Origin: Gammaproteobacteria bacterium
Lineage (GTDB): Bacteria; Pseudomonadota; Gammaproteobacteria; SZUA-229
Assembly (NCBI GenBank): GCA_016191795.1
Contig: JACPVK010000034.1
Span: 1-18,928, forward strand
Reading direction: 5' to 3'
Length of the DNA: 18,928 nucleotides
Of this stretch, positions 1 through 7,149 are shown piece by piece (positions within the stretch are counted from its first letter, which is position 1; each line of letters opens with the position of its first letter). The notes beneath the pieces were generated by a model. That model saw nothing but the letters and a program-made list of their open reading frames with translations, had not been told where the DNA came from and ran no database searches. Made by a program: the position numbers and the translations under genes.

Positions 1-165
1 ACTAACAGCTATCAATAGCAACAGACAAAGCAGTCGCCATTTTAGCGCCCAGGGCAAAAGCAGGACCGACAGCACAGCAAGCGAGTAAATAACCAGCAGA
101 ACAATGCGTTGATGCCTGGATGGAGTTAACTCAAGCTCTAATGGAGTGGCGTATGTGCGAGACAA
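1..165 (-). CDS. ygfX: YgfX/CptA-like membrane protein, partial (3' end beyond the window)
   Basis: The open frame runs off the left edge, leaving 55 codons. From a TTG codon at 165-163 it reads LSRTYATPLELELTPS, followed by two hydrophobic stretches (IVLLVIYSLAVLSVLLLPWAL and LLCLLLLIAV) separated by a short KWR turn. The pattern of a short polar N-terminus with an L-x-PS motif and then two adjacent membrane helices matches the start of YgfX (also called CptA), an inner-membrane protein encoded just after sdhE in many gammaproteobacteria. The frame overlaps the end of sdhE by 35 nt, which suggests translational coupling. YgfX was reported in E. coli as a toxin-like partner of SdhE (YgfY), but that role is debated and nothing here tests it. 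The TTG start is a guess, because no ATG or GTG is available in this frame near the overlap. Identification rests on position and the two-helix pattern. Confidence 0.68.
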   Translation of the reverse strand, partial: MSRTYATPLELELTPSRHQRIVLLVIYSLAVLSVLLLPWALKWRLLCLLLLIAVS

Positions 166-391
166 GTTGGGCGATATCCTTATCGGAAGAAATCATGTTG
201 CCGAGAAACAAATCAAATAATAACTGATCCGGATACTCCAGCATGGCATCGAGCAATTGTTTTTGTTTTGTATCGAGCGTGAGATACCCTTTATCAAGAA
301 AATCCTGAAGTATCAAATCGAGCTCCAGCATACCGCGTCGGCAACGCCAGCGCAGACGAGAATCCTGCGCGGTTTCGGGCATGGCGTTCAT
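131..391 (-). CDS. sdhE: FAD assembly factor SdhE (succinate dehydrogenase flavinylation factor)
   Basis: This 86-aa soluble protein carries the SdhE signature CRRGMLELD at residues 17-25. The RGxxE core (R19, G20, E23) is the surface that contacts SdhA during covalent FAD attachment in the family. The C-terminal half (ALLEYPDQLLFDLFLG-like, here LDAMLEYPDQLLFDLF) is the usual helical bundle. Its ATG overlaps the sdhB TGA as ATGA at 391-388, so it is the fifth gene of the sdh operon and probably coupled to sdhB translation. A second ATG lies three codons in (382). The overlap favours the first one, and a GGTGA stretch about 10 nt upstream could serve as ribosome binding site. Length fits the family (about 85-90 aa). 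Its placement next to the flavoprotein it matures supports the call. Confidence 0.93.
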   Translation of the reverse strand: MNAMPETAQDSRLRWRCRRGMLELDLILQDFLDKGYLTLDTKQKQLLDAMLEYPDQLLFDLFLGNMISSDKDIAQLVSHIRHSIRA

Positions 392-1083
392 AATGATTTT
401 TTCACCATGATTTTCTTGATGTCATTGATGGCTTTTGTGGGGTTCAGTCCTTTTGGACAAACCTGTACGCAATTCATGATGGTATGGCAACGAAATAACT
501 TGAAGGGATCGTCCAGTGCATCCAGTCGTTCTTCTGTAGCCTGATCGCGCGAATCAAGAATAAAACGCGCCGCCTGTAACAGGGCCGCCGGTCCGAGAAA
601 TTTGTCCGGATTCCACCAGAATGACGGGCACGATGTCGTACAACAACCACACATGATACATTCGTACATGCCATCGAGTTTTTCGCGATCTTCCGGTGAT
701 TGTTTTAACTCTACTTCAGGCAACGGATCCTTGACGGTGAGATAAGGTTTTACATCGCGATATTGTTTGTAGAAAGGCTCCATATCCACAATCAAATCAC
801 GAATCACCGGCAAGCGCGGCATGGGTCGCACTTCGACCGGTTCTTTTAGTCCAGATAAAGGTGTAATACAGGCCAGGCCATTGGTGCCATTAATATTCAT
901 GCCGTCTGAGCCACAGACCCCTTCTCTGCATGAACAACGAAATCCCAGTGTTGAATCCTGTTCTTTGAGCAACAACAACGCGTCGAGCAACATCATGCCA
1001 GGACGCACATCCTGTAATACATACTCCTTCATATACGGTTCTTTATCGGTTTCCGGGTTGTATCGATAAATTTTAAAACGCAT
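388..1083 (-). CDS. sdhB: Succinate dehydrogenase iron-sulfur subunit SdhB
   Basis: A 231-aa electron-transfer subunit of complex II that passes electrons from SdhA FAD to ubiquinone through three Fe-S clusters at the cytoplasmic membrane face. The [2Fe-2S] ligands are C52, C57, D60 and C72 in FRCSCREGVCGSD ... GLACIT; the Asp ligand matches E. coli. The [4Fe-4S] ligands are C142, C145, C148 and C209 and the [3Fe-4S] ligands are C152, C199 and C205, in ECIMCGCCTTSCPS and CHTIMNCVQVCPKGLNP. An extra Cys at residue 50 replaces the Arg/Ser usually seen there and is not expected to be a ligand. I start at the ATG at 1083 rather than at an upstream in-frame ATG at 1122. This start lies one base after the sdhA stop, has GAGGG about 10 nt upstream, and gives the conserved start MRFKIYRYNPETD. 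The upstream 13 codons overlap sdhA and look unrelated to the family. Confidence 0.96.
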   Translation of the reverse strand: MRFKIYRYNPETDKEPYMKEYVLQDVRPGMMLLDALLLLKEQDSTLGFRCSCREGVCGSDGMNINGTNGLACITPLSGLKEPVEVRPMPRLPVIRDLIVDMEPFYKQYRDVKPYLTVKDPLPEVELKQSPEDREKLDGMYECIMCGCCTTSCPSFWWNPDKFLGPAALLQAARFILDSRDQATEERLDALDDPFKLFRCHTIMNCVQVCPKGLNPTKAINDIKKIMVKKSL

Positions 1084-1084
1084 A

Positions 1085-2857
1085 TCAGTACACCCTCGCT
1101 TTTGGCGGAAACGAAGCAACACTTAACGGTTTGGTGCGCACCGGCTTGAAATCCAGCTTGTTTCCTTCCTTGAAAAACAGGGTGTGTTTCATCCATTGCA
1201 TATCATCGCGATCCGGGAAATCAATGCGCGAATGTGCGCCACGACTTTCATGTCGTGCGCCGGCTGAATACACCGTTGCCATGGCAACATCCATTAAATT
1301 TTCCAGCTCCAGTGCTTCCACGCGCGCTGTGTTAAATAATGCCGAATGATCACGAATGCGTGCATCTTTCATGCGCTCCTGTAATTGCTGCACGGCTTTA
1401 ATACCATTATCCAGAATCTCCTGGGTACGGAACACACCACAGTTATCTTCCATGGCGCGCTTTAGCTCCTTGCGTAATTGTTCAACCGATTCACCCTCAC
1501 CGGTTCTGTCCCATCGATGCAAACGCTCATAGGCCTGGGTCACGCTGTTTTCATCCATGGGTTTGTGATAACGCACGTCTTTTAAATAATCGATAATGTG
1601 ATTGGCTGCAGCACGCCCAAACACCAGGATATCCAGTATGGAATTACCGCCCAGACGATTGGCGCCGTGCACTGAAACGCAGGCGCACTCTCCCGCCGCA
1701 TACAAACCATTTACCACTTCTTCGGGCGTATCTTTCACCGGTGTGACCACACGGCCATAACGATCCGTGGGAATTCCACCCATGGTGTAATGCGCAGTTG
1801 GATAAATCGGAATCGGATGTTCTGCCGGATCGATCCCCAAAAATGTAATGCAGGTTTGACGAATACCGGGCAAACGTTTTTGAATCACATCCACACCCAG
1901 ATGATCAAGCTTTAACATCACATGATCTTTTTCCGGCCCGCAACCACGACCTTCTTTTACTTCGGTGTAAATTGCACGGCTGACCACATCGCGTGATGCC
2001 AGATCCTTTGCCTTGGGTGCATAACGCTCCATCAGGCGCTCACCTTTTGCATTCACCAGATAACCGCCTTCACCGCGCGCACCTTCGGTAATTAACATGC
2101 CGCGTCCGGCAATACCGGTGGGATGAAACTGAAAAAACTCCATATCCTGCAACGGCAGACCGGCGCGTAATGCCATAGCCATACCGTCACCGGTATTAAT
2201 CAAGGCATTGGTGGTGGTGCGATACAGCTGGCCGGCACCGCCGGTTGCCAGTAACGTGGTTTTGGCTTCGATAATTAATTCTTCGCCGGTATGAATGTTA
2301 AATACAAAGGCACCCAGTACATTGCCTTCATCATCCTTTAATAAATCAACGGCGAAATATTCATCAAAAAAGTTAGTCTTGGCGCGAATGTTTTGCTGAT
2401 ACAGGCTGTGCAATATGGCATGGCCGGTACGATCCGCCGCGGCACAGGTTCGCGCCGCCTGTTCACCACCAAAGTTCTGGCTCTGGCCGCCAAACGGACG
2501 TTGATAAATTTTGCCATTATCCAGCCGTGAAAATGGCACACCGAAATGCTCCATTTCATACACCACCTTGGGCGCAGCGCGACACATGTATTCTATGGCG
2601 TCCTGATCACCCAGATAATCGCTGCCTTTCACGGTATCAAACATATGCCAGTGCCAGTTATCCGGCAATACATTGGCAAGCGCGGCATTCATGCCACCTT
2701 GCGCAGCAACGGTGTGTGAACGCGTGGGAAAAACTTTTGACACCACCGCCACATTTGCATCCGCTTCGGCCAGTTGCAAAGCGGCGCGCAAGCCACCACC
2801 ACCGGCGCCTATTATCAGTGCATCAAATCGTCTTCTTGGAATGTTTTGAATACTCAT
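1085..2857 (-). CDS. sdhA: Succinate dehydrogenase flavoprotein subunit SdhA
   Basis: A 590-aa catalytic subunit oxidising succinate to fumarate. The N-terminal Rossmann motif is IIGAGGGGLRAA (residues 15-26). The covalent-FAD histidine is H48 in RSHTVAAQGGMNAAL. The substrate-site motifs HPTGIAGRG, TEGARGEGG, HYTMGGIPTD and ECACVSVHGANRLGGNS are all present, and the C-terminal helical domain ends in the usual RKPLS-like region (here VRTKPLSVASFPPKARVY). I chose the ATG at 2857 (MSIQNIPRRRFDALIIG). A TTG ten codons upstream (2887) is in frame but adds a non-family leader. The ribosome binding site is weak (GGCGGCAAA before ATG). It lies 136 bp downstream of sdhD, a much larger gap than the other joints in this operon. 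The gap holds hairpins described separately. Confidence 0.96.
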   Translation of the reverse strand: MSIQNIPRRRFDALIIGAGGGGLRAALQLAEADANVAVVSKVFPTRSHTVAAQGGMNAALANVLPDNWHWHMFDTVKGSDYLGDQDAIEYMCRAAPKVVYEMEHFGVPFSRLDNGKIYQRPFGGQSQNFGGEQAARTCAAADRTGHAILHSLYQQNIRAKTNFFDEYFAVDLLKDDEGNVLGAFVFNIHTGEELIIEAKTTLLATGGAGQLYRTTTNALINTGDGMAMALRAGLPLQDMEFFQFHPTGIAGRGMLITEGARGEGGYLVNAKGERLMERYAPKAKDLASRDVVSRAIYTEVKEGRGCGPEKDHVMLKLDHLGVDVIQKRLPGIRQTCITFLGIDPAEHPIPIYPTAHYTMGGIPTDRYGRVVTPVKDTPEEVVNGLYAAGECACVSVHGANRLGGNSILDILVFGRAAANHIIDYLKDVRYHKPMDENSVTQAYERLHRWDRTGEGESVEQLRKELKRAMEDNCGVFRTQEILDNGIKAVQQLQERMKDARIRDHSALFNTARVEALELENLMDVAMATVYSAGARHESRGAHSRIDFPDRDDMQWMKHTLFFKEGNKLDFKPVRTKPLSVASFPPKARVY

Positions 2858-2930
2858 TTTGCCGCCGCTAAAAAACCAGTCTGCCAATAAATAAAATTTT
2901 GTAAGCCAATCGTCATCAACTACCCTATCT

Positions 2931-3002
2931 CACCATCAGCATAGCTGATGGTTTCCCCTGCTCTCGTAAACGGGAGAGGGTATGCGGGTGTCGCTACGCG
3001 AC
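2931..3002. repeat. Hairpin-rich intergenic element inside the sdh operon, spanning the sdhD stop codon
   Basis: Three consecutive inverted repeats are visible. ACCATCAGC-ATA-GCTGATGGT (2932-2952) is a perfect 9-bp stem with a 3-nt loop. CTCTC ... GAGAG (2961-2978) sits inside the CCCCTGCTCTC / GGGAGAGGG context. GTCGC-TAC-GCGAC (2990-3002) is a perfect 5-bp stem that contains the sdhD stop codon (2994-2996). The CCCTCTCCCG/CGGGAGAGGG type of palindrome is a common dispersed bacterial repeat, so I infer a mobile or dispersed element here. No U-run follows the stems on the minus strand, so a Rho-independent terminator is unlikely. In the sdhCDAB mRNA the stems could still stabilise or segment the transcript. 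Confidence 0.55.
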
Positions 3003-3338
3003 ATGCAATTTAAACAGGGCACGTAAGCCCCACAAACCGCTGCCCAACAATACACTCATCATGAATGTGTATAAAAACATACGCAGTACAACAGGCGGCA
3101 CGTAATCCAGAATCACATCACGCACACCAATCCAGGCATGCCACAGCACAGCCACAATAAACAAAGCCATGGCAATGTTATTGACCGGCGTGGCCAGCCA
3201 GCCCTGCCAGTGCGCAAAATCAAATGTTTCAAACTGCGAAATGGCCAATGTAAAATACAACACAAACAAGGTGATGAATGCAGCGGATATTCGCTGAACT
3301 ATCCAGGGCCTTAACCCCTGCAGGCCGGGCGCGCTCAT
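2994..3338 (-). CDS. sdhD: Succinate dehydrogenase membrane anchor SdhD
   Basis: A 114-aa cytochrome b556 anchor subunit with three predicted membrane helices (about residues 16-36, 52-74 and 85-106). LWHAWIGVRDVILDYV contains H67 and Y79. These align with the E. coli heme-b ligand H71 and quinone-site Y83. The start is the ATG at 3338, which overlaps the sdhC stop as ATGA (3338-3335) and gives MSAPGLQGLRPWIVQRIS. An in-frame ATG 20 codons upstream lies well inside sdhC and is not needed. The final codons GTC GCG TAG fall in a small palindrome that continues into the intergenic hairpin element, so the C-terminal VA may be repeat-derived. Confidence 0.93.
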   Translation of the reverse strand: MSAPGLQGLRPWIVQRISAAFITLFVLYFTLAISQFETFDFAHWQGWLATPVNNIAMALFIVAVLWHAWIGVRDVILDYVPPVVLRMFLYTFMMSVLLGSGLWGLRALFKLHVA

Positions 3339-3718
3339 GAGCAGATCCTCAGAATAACCCACAGCATTGCCAGCACCTCCAGCACAATCACCGTCCACGC
3401 CGTGATACGTGATTGCGATTTATCCAGTCCAATATCAAAATCGATCAGCAAGAAACGAATGCCGGCAAACAAATGATGTAACAAGGCCCAGATCAGTGCG
3501 AGTACAAACAGACGACTCAGTGGATGTGACAGAATTTCGGATGCCTGCGCAAAACCAGCTTCATCTCGCAGAGATAATTCGAATAGATAAATAATCAGGG
3601 GAATGGCAGCAAACATCAGCACACCACTGATGCGATGCATAATCGACACCACACCGGGGACAGGAAGGCGTATTTTGATCAAATTAAGATAGAATGGACG
3701 AGTGTCCCGAGCCGCCAT
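3335..3718 (-). CDS. sdhC: Succinate dehydrogenase cytochrome b556 subunit SdhC
   Basis: A 127-aa first membrane anchor, encoded first in the operon. The family start RPFYLNLIKIRLPVPGVVSIMHRISG is present, with S25 and R29 matching the E. coli quinone-site S27 and R31. Three membrane helices are visible (about 31-49, 68-90 and 105-125). The heme ligand is most likely H82 in LLHHLFAGIR, because it aligns with E. coli H84 in YHVVVGIRH. The His that usually follows GIR (GIRH) is Phe here (GIRFLLIDF), a modest departure from the family pattern. The last four bases overlap sdhD. Start ATG at 3718, with a purine-rich AAGGGGTGGT just before it as ribosome binding site. Confidence 0.95.
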   Translation of the reverse strand: MAARDTRPFYLNLIKIRLPVPGVVSIMHRISGVLMFAAIPLIIYLFELSLRDEAGFAQASEILSHPLSRLFVLALIWALLHHLFAGIRFLLIDFDIGLDKSQSRITAWTVIVLEVLAMLWVILRICS

Positions 3719-3873
3719 GCACCACCCCTTGCGTCATTTGAAATTATTGTGTGTTCGATTGTAGTTCAATAAAGCCAAATTTTAGAGATACCCTATAGTT
3801 TGTACTTTGAACTTGGCTCGCCACGGCATAACATTCAGCAACTATCCGTAACCAGCAACGCACGAGACATTAC
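3719..3873. promoter_or_regulatory. Divergent sdhC / ygfZ promoter region (elements weak)
   Basis: This 155-bp AT-rich gap separates two divergent genes, so both promoters must lie in it or in the flanking coding DNA. On the minus strand, candidate -10 boxes are TACAAT (3763-3758), without a good -35, and AATAAT (3748-3743), 15 bp from TTGAAC (3769-3764). On the plus strand TATAGT (3794-3799) could be a -10, again without a convincing -35. I see no clear operator. The gap as a promoter region is secure by logic; the individual boxes are weak. Confidence 0.35.
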
Positions 3874-4938
3874 ATGAAACCAGACTGGGAAAAATTCCTC
3901 ATCGACGCCGGCGCTGTCATCGAGAACAACAGCGTACTGCACTACGGCAATCCTGAGCAGGAACAACGTATCGTCAACAAAGGCCTGCTGATCTGCGATT
4001 TAAGCCATCACGGCCTGATATCGGCATACGGTGCCGACGCCGCCAGCTTTCTGCAAGGGCAGCTCACCAATGACATCCGCGATGTCAGTGACCAGCACAG
4101 CCAGCTTAGCGCCACCTGTACACCCAAGGGCCGGATGCTGGCCAACTTTCGCATTTTCAAACGTGCTGACACCTTCTACCTGAGCCTGCCACTTGGCATG
4201 CTGGAAAGCACCCTCAAACGCCTGCGCATGTTCCTGCTCATGGCCAAGGCCACACTGGAGGATGCCAGCCAGGCCCTGGTCGGCATGGGTGCCTCCGGGC
4301 CCCAGATCGAACAACATCTACAGGAAATGAACCTCACCCTGCCGTTACAGATTGATGATGTCACCCAGTCTGACGGTTACACCATTATCCGCCTCGGTGG
4401 CCCTCAGCCCCGGTTTGAAATCTACGCCGAACTGGATGCCATGAAAGATTTATGGAATCACCTCAATGTGCATGCCGCTCCGGTAGGCGCTGGCGCCTGG
4501 GAAAGGCTGGATATACTCGCCGGTACTCCCACCATCTATCCACAAACCAGTGAAGCCTTCGTACCGCAAATGGCCAATATGCAAATTATCAACGGGGTTA
4601 ATTTCCGTAAAGGCTGTTACACCGGCCAGGAGATTGTCGCCCGCATGCAATACCTGGGTAAGCTCAAGCGGCGCATGTATCGCGTACATATCGCAGGTTC
4701 ACAGCCGGTTAAGCCCGGTGATGCCCTGCACTCGCCTAATTCCAGCAGCGGCCAGGGCACAGGCAATATTGTGTCAGCCCAGCCGGATCCCAATGGTGGC
4801 CATATGGCCCTGGCGGTCATTGATATCCATGACGCTGAAGCCGGCGCATTACGATTGCACGATGCGTCTGGTCCGGCTATTACCTTGCTGGATTTACCCT
4901 ATACGGTTGAACTAAAAGACAATAGTCAGGCCTCGTAA
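3874..4938 (+). CDS. ygfZ: YgfZ, folate-binding Fe-S protein assembly/repair factor
   Basis: A 354-aa protein of the GcvT-like fold. It carries the YgfZ signature KGCYTGQE at residues 246-253, with the functionally essential Cys at 248. The N-terminal region ICDLSHHGLISAYGADAASFLQGQLTNDI (about 40-68) is the conserved GcvT/YgfZ start. In E. coli, YgfZ binds tetrahydrofolate and supports the activity of some Fe-S enzymes, such as MiaB and, partly, succinate dehydrogenase. Its position divergent from the sdh operon, which encodes three Fe-S clusters, fits that role. The start at 3874 gives MKPDWEKFLIDAGAV, aligned with family N-termini, but the ribosome binding site is weak (CGAGACATTAC before ATG). 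Confidence 0.94.
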   Translation: MKPDWEKFLIDAGAVIENNSVLHYGNPEQEQRIVNKGLLICDLSHHGLISAYGADAASFLQGQLTNDIRDVSDQHSQLSATCTPKGRMLANFRIFKRADTFYLSLPLGMLESTLKRLRMFLLMAKATLEDASQALVGMGASGPQIEQHLQEMNLTLPLQIDDVTQSDGYTIIRLGGPQPRFEIYAELDAMKDLWNHLNVHAAPVGAGAWERLDILAGTPTIYPQTSEAFVPQMANMQIINGVNFRKGCYTGQEIVARMQYLGKLKRRMYRVHIAGSQPVKPGDALHSPNSSSGQGTGNIVSAQPDPNGGHMALAVIDIHDAEAGALRLHDASGPAITLLDLPYTVELKDNSQAS

Positions 4939-4954
4939 CTCCGTCATCCTCAGC

Positions 4955-5002
4955 GGTGCTTCGCTGGCATAGCGAGGCACCTCACCACAGAAATATTTTT
5001 TT
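4955..5002 (+). terminator. Possible terminator after ygfZ
   Basis: GGTGCTTCGCT (4955-4965) pairs with AGCGAGGCACC (4971-4981) across a 5-nt loop, as an 11-bp stem with one G-T wobble. A T-run (4995-5002) follows only after a 13-nt gap, so this is not a canonical Rho-independent terminator. It may be a repeat remnant that also ends the ygfZ transcript. Confidence 0.4.
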
Positions 5003-5007
5003 CGCTA

Positions 5008-5064
5008 TCACCCCCCGGCCGGGTGAATCTGCATTACCGAATCAACATGGCGCTCTGCTATAGT
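5008..5064 (+). promoter_or_regulatory. Putative promoter of the EAL-HDOD gene with an upstream palindrome
   Basis: TGCTATAGT (5056-5064) is an extended -10 (TGn plus TATAGT, which matches TATAAT at five of six positions). TTACCG (5034-5039) is a possible -35 with a long 19-bp spacer. The transcript would start near 5071 and leave a roughly 20-nt leader containing CAGGA, 8 nt before the ATG at 5091. Just upstream, TCACCC (5008-5013) and GGGTGA (5021-5026) form an inverted repeat around CCCGGCC that could be an operator. No known regulator is implied. Confidence 0.42.
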
Positions 5065-5090
5065 CCCCACAGAATAAACAGGAATTCCTC

Positions 5091-6296
5091 ATGCCTGATA
5101 TCTTTATAGGGCGGCAACCCATTTTTGATCGCAAGCTGCGTGTGCATGCTTACGAATTACTGTTTCGCTCCGGCAATGCGAACAACGCCGCCTTCGGCAA
5201 GGTATCCGCCGATGGCGCAACATCGACCACTATCGTTAATGCCTTTATGGAATTTGGCCTGGACAAACTGGTCGGCAACAAAATGGCCTTTATTAACCTT
5301 ACCGAAAGTTTTTTGTTTACTGAAAATGCCCTGCCTATACCACCACAACAAGTTGTGGTTGAAGTACTGGAAGACATTCCGATTAACTTCCAGCTAATCA
5401 AGGCAGTAGAGCGTCTCAAGACGGAAGGCTTCACCATTGCACTGGATGATTACATTTACAATCCGGCGCACAAGCCACTGGTAGCATTAGCAGACATTAT
5501 CAAAATCGACATTATGCAAATCAGTCGTGAAGACCTGATACGCCATGCAACACAATTAAAAAAATTCAATGCCAAATTACTCGCCGAAAAAATCGAAACC
5601 ATGGATGAGTTCGAACTCTGCCATAAACTCGGATTTGAATATTTCCAGGGGTATTTTTTAAGTAAGCCACGCGTCATTCAGGGAAAAAGCCTGCCTACTA
5701 ACAAATTAGCCGTTTTAAATTTGCTCGCTGTATTACAAAAGGAAGAGTCCGATATAGAAGAGCTGGAAGAAGCTATCGGCTTTGATGTATCCATCACCTA
5801 TCGAATTCTCAAGCTGATGAATTCGGCATTTTTTAACTACTCAAAGAAAATCGAATCTATTCGTCAGGCCGTCATTATATTAGGCCGCCAAAAACTTTCC
5901 AGCTGGGCATCGATGTTGGCGCTATCCAGCATGAGCGACCGGCCCGGTGAAATGATCCACATGGCCATGACTCGCGCCAAAATGTGCGAACTACTTGCCG
6001 ATAAAGCCGGCATAAAACCGCTGGAGCCTTTTTTCACTACCGGTTTATTTTCATCACTGGATATTATGATGGAACGCGAGCTGTCAGAAATTATTGCACC
6101 ACTGCCTTTGAGTGCAGATATTGTGGCAGCCCTGTTACAACACGAAGGTGTTAAAGGCGAAGCCTTAACATGCGTACTGGCATATGAGATATCAGACTTT
6201 GAGAGTGCAAAATTTCTCAATCTTACTGCGGATGACATTTATGTCACCCATATAGAAGCAATCACCTGGGCTAACATGGTAACCGAATCACTATAG
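5091..6296 (+). CDS. EAL-HDOD signalling protein (YuxH/CdgJ-type, COG3434)
   Basis: A 401-aa cytoplasmic protein with no membrane segment. Residues 1-200 are an EAL-family domain: YELLFR (21-26) replaces EALLR, and FINL (N69), VVVEVLED (E91), IALDD (D119, D120), IKID (K138), LLAEKIET (E166) and YFQGYFLSKP (Q186) follow in order. Many metal and substrate ligands are therefore kept. The loop that follows DD is YIYNPAHKP instead of the DFGTG/DFGSG loop usually required for phosphodiesterase activity, so I cannot predict c-di-GMP hydrolysis. Residues about 200-390 are an HDOD domain (LLAVLQKEES ... ITYRILKLMNSAFF ... IRQAVIILG) without an HD metal pair. Proteins of this design act in c-di-GMP-linked control of motility or biofilm in some species. 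Two free-standing HDOD genes follow 2 kb downstream. CAGGA precedes the ATG at good spacing. Confidence 0.93.
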   Translation: MPDIFIGRQPIFDRKLRVHAYELLFRSGNANNAAFGKVSADGATSTTIVNAFMEFGLDKLVGNKMAFINLTESFLFTENALPIPPQQVVVEVLEDIPINFQLIKAVERLKTEGFTIALDDYIYNPAHKPLVALADIIKIDIMQISREDLIRHATQLKKFNAKLLAEKIETMDEFELCHKLGFEYFQGYFLSKPRVIQGKSLPTNKLAVLNLLAVLQKEESDIEELEEAIGFDVSITYRILKLMNSAFFNYSKKIESIRQAVIILGRQKLSSWASMLALSSMSDRPGEMIHMAMTRAKMCELLADKAGIKPLEPFFTTGLFSSLDIMMERELSEIIAPLPLSADIVAALLQHEGVKGEALTCVLAYEISDFESAKFLNLTADDIYVTHIEAITWANMVTESL

Positions 6297-6338
6297 AGCC
6301 TTTGGTAATAATGGTATTCGTCCGGATTTTATATTACT

Positions 6339-6374
6339 AAAAAAACAAAATCGCCTGCATCAGGCAGGCGATTT
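6339..6374 (-). terminator. Rho-independent terminator of the rhodanese unit
   Basis: A perfect 10-bp stem is formed by AAATCGCCTG (6348-6357) and CAGGCGATTT (6365-6374) around a 7-nt loop. Read on the minus strand it is followed by TTTTGTTTTTTT. It lies about 30 nt beyond the rhodanese stop codon and fits that gene best. The plus strand has only a 3-T tail, so termination of the convergent EAL-HDOD transcript here would be weaker. Confidence 0.87.
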
Positions 6375-6405
6375 GATAGTGCGACTCGTCAGTAACACAA
6401 ACTCG

Positions 6406-7104
6406 TTAATCACCTTTCTTAACAGTTGTCAGGCCAACAGACAGCCATGACTGCATGCCGCCACGATAGTAGAAAATCTTTTCAGGTGGATAACCTAATG
6501 CCAGCAATCCTTCAATCGCATGTGGAGACTGGCCACACCAGATACCGTTGCACCATAACAACAGATCTTTGGCATTGGTATAATCCCAGAACCTGCTCTT
6601 GTTAGATTTACTGCCAAACATTTCTTTCAATCGCTCCATTGTTGGATTCGATTTGTCTTTTCGTACAACATCGAATTTGGCAAATGCAGCCGCTTTCACC
6701 AGATCACTACTATCGTCACTGAATGTTGTGAACGGGATATTAATCGAGCCTGGTATAGTCCCCTCGTTGAACCACGATTCAGTGCGGGAATCAATCAGTA
6801 CACCTTTACCCTTATTCAGTTTATTTTCAATAAAGTCCAGCACTTCGAGCTCACCAACAGTGGTGACACCTGGCGCTACTACCATTGGTTGCAAACAAAA
6901 AGGTGGGCACTTACGTGATGTTTTACTATAGCCAGCAGGTATAACGTTCTCCTGGTCCTGTATACGTTGAATAGTGACTTCCTTGCCATTATGCACAGTC
7001 ACAATATCAGCCATCTCTTCAGTAATATTTACATCAATCGCATGAGCTGAAAATACAGGCACGCACAACAACATAGCCATTCCAACAATCTGCTTTACTC
7101 TCAT
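6406..7104 (-). CDS. Periplasmic rhodanese-domain protein
   Basis: A 232-aa exported protein. The first 22 residues (MRVKQIVGMAMLLCVPVFSAHA) form a Sec signal peptide with an AHA cleavage site. Residues about 85-228 form a single rhodanese domain: VLIDSRTESWFNEGTIPGSINIPF (102-125) is the conserved first half, and LLLWCNGIWCGQSPHA (181-196) is the active-site loop with C185 in the catalytic position. The domain ends in the typical FYYRGGMQSWLSVGL. Two Cys pairs are notable: C66/C70 in SRKCPPFC before the domain, and C185/C190 inside the active loop. In the oxidising periplasm these could form disulfides or act in sulfur relay or redox chemistry; this is inference. GAGGT sits 8 nt before the ATG. 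It is the second gene of a two-gene unit, 45 bp after the small exported protein gene, and ends at a strong terminator. Its sulfur substrate is unknown. Confidence 0.9.
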   Translation of the reverse strand: MRVKQIVGMAMLLCVPVFSAHAIDVNITEEMADIVTVHNGKEVTIQRIQDQENVIPAGYSKTSRKCPPFCLQPMVVAPGVTTVGELEVLDFIENKLNKGKGVLIDSRTESWFNEGTIPGSINIPFTTFSDDSSDLVKAAAFAKFDVVRKDKSNPTMERLKEMFGSKSNKSRFWDYTNAKDLLLWCNGIWCGQSPHAIEGLLALGYPPEKIFYYRGGMQSWLSVGLTTVKKGD

Positions 7105-7149
7105 AACAGTAACCTCGACATTAAAAAATAGGATGCTGGTTTAGAATAC

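Noticed and set aside
2858..2887. TTG-started ten-codon extension of sdhA
   Set aside because: Adds a non-family leader; the ATG at 2857 aligns with known SdhA starts.
3409..3594. A plus-strand frame inside sdhC
   Set aside because: Antisense shadow of a clear sdhC gene.
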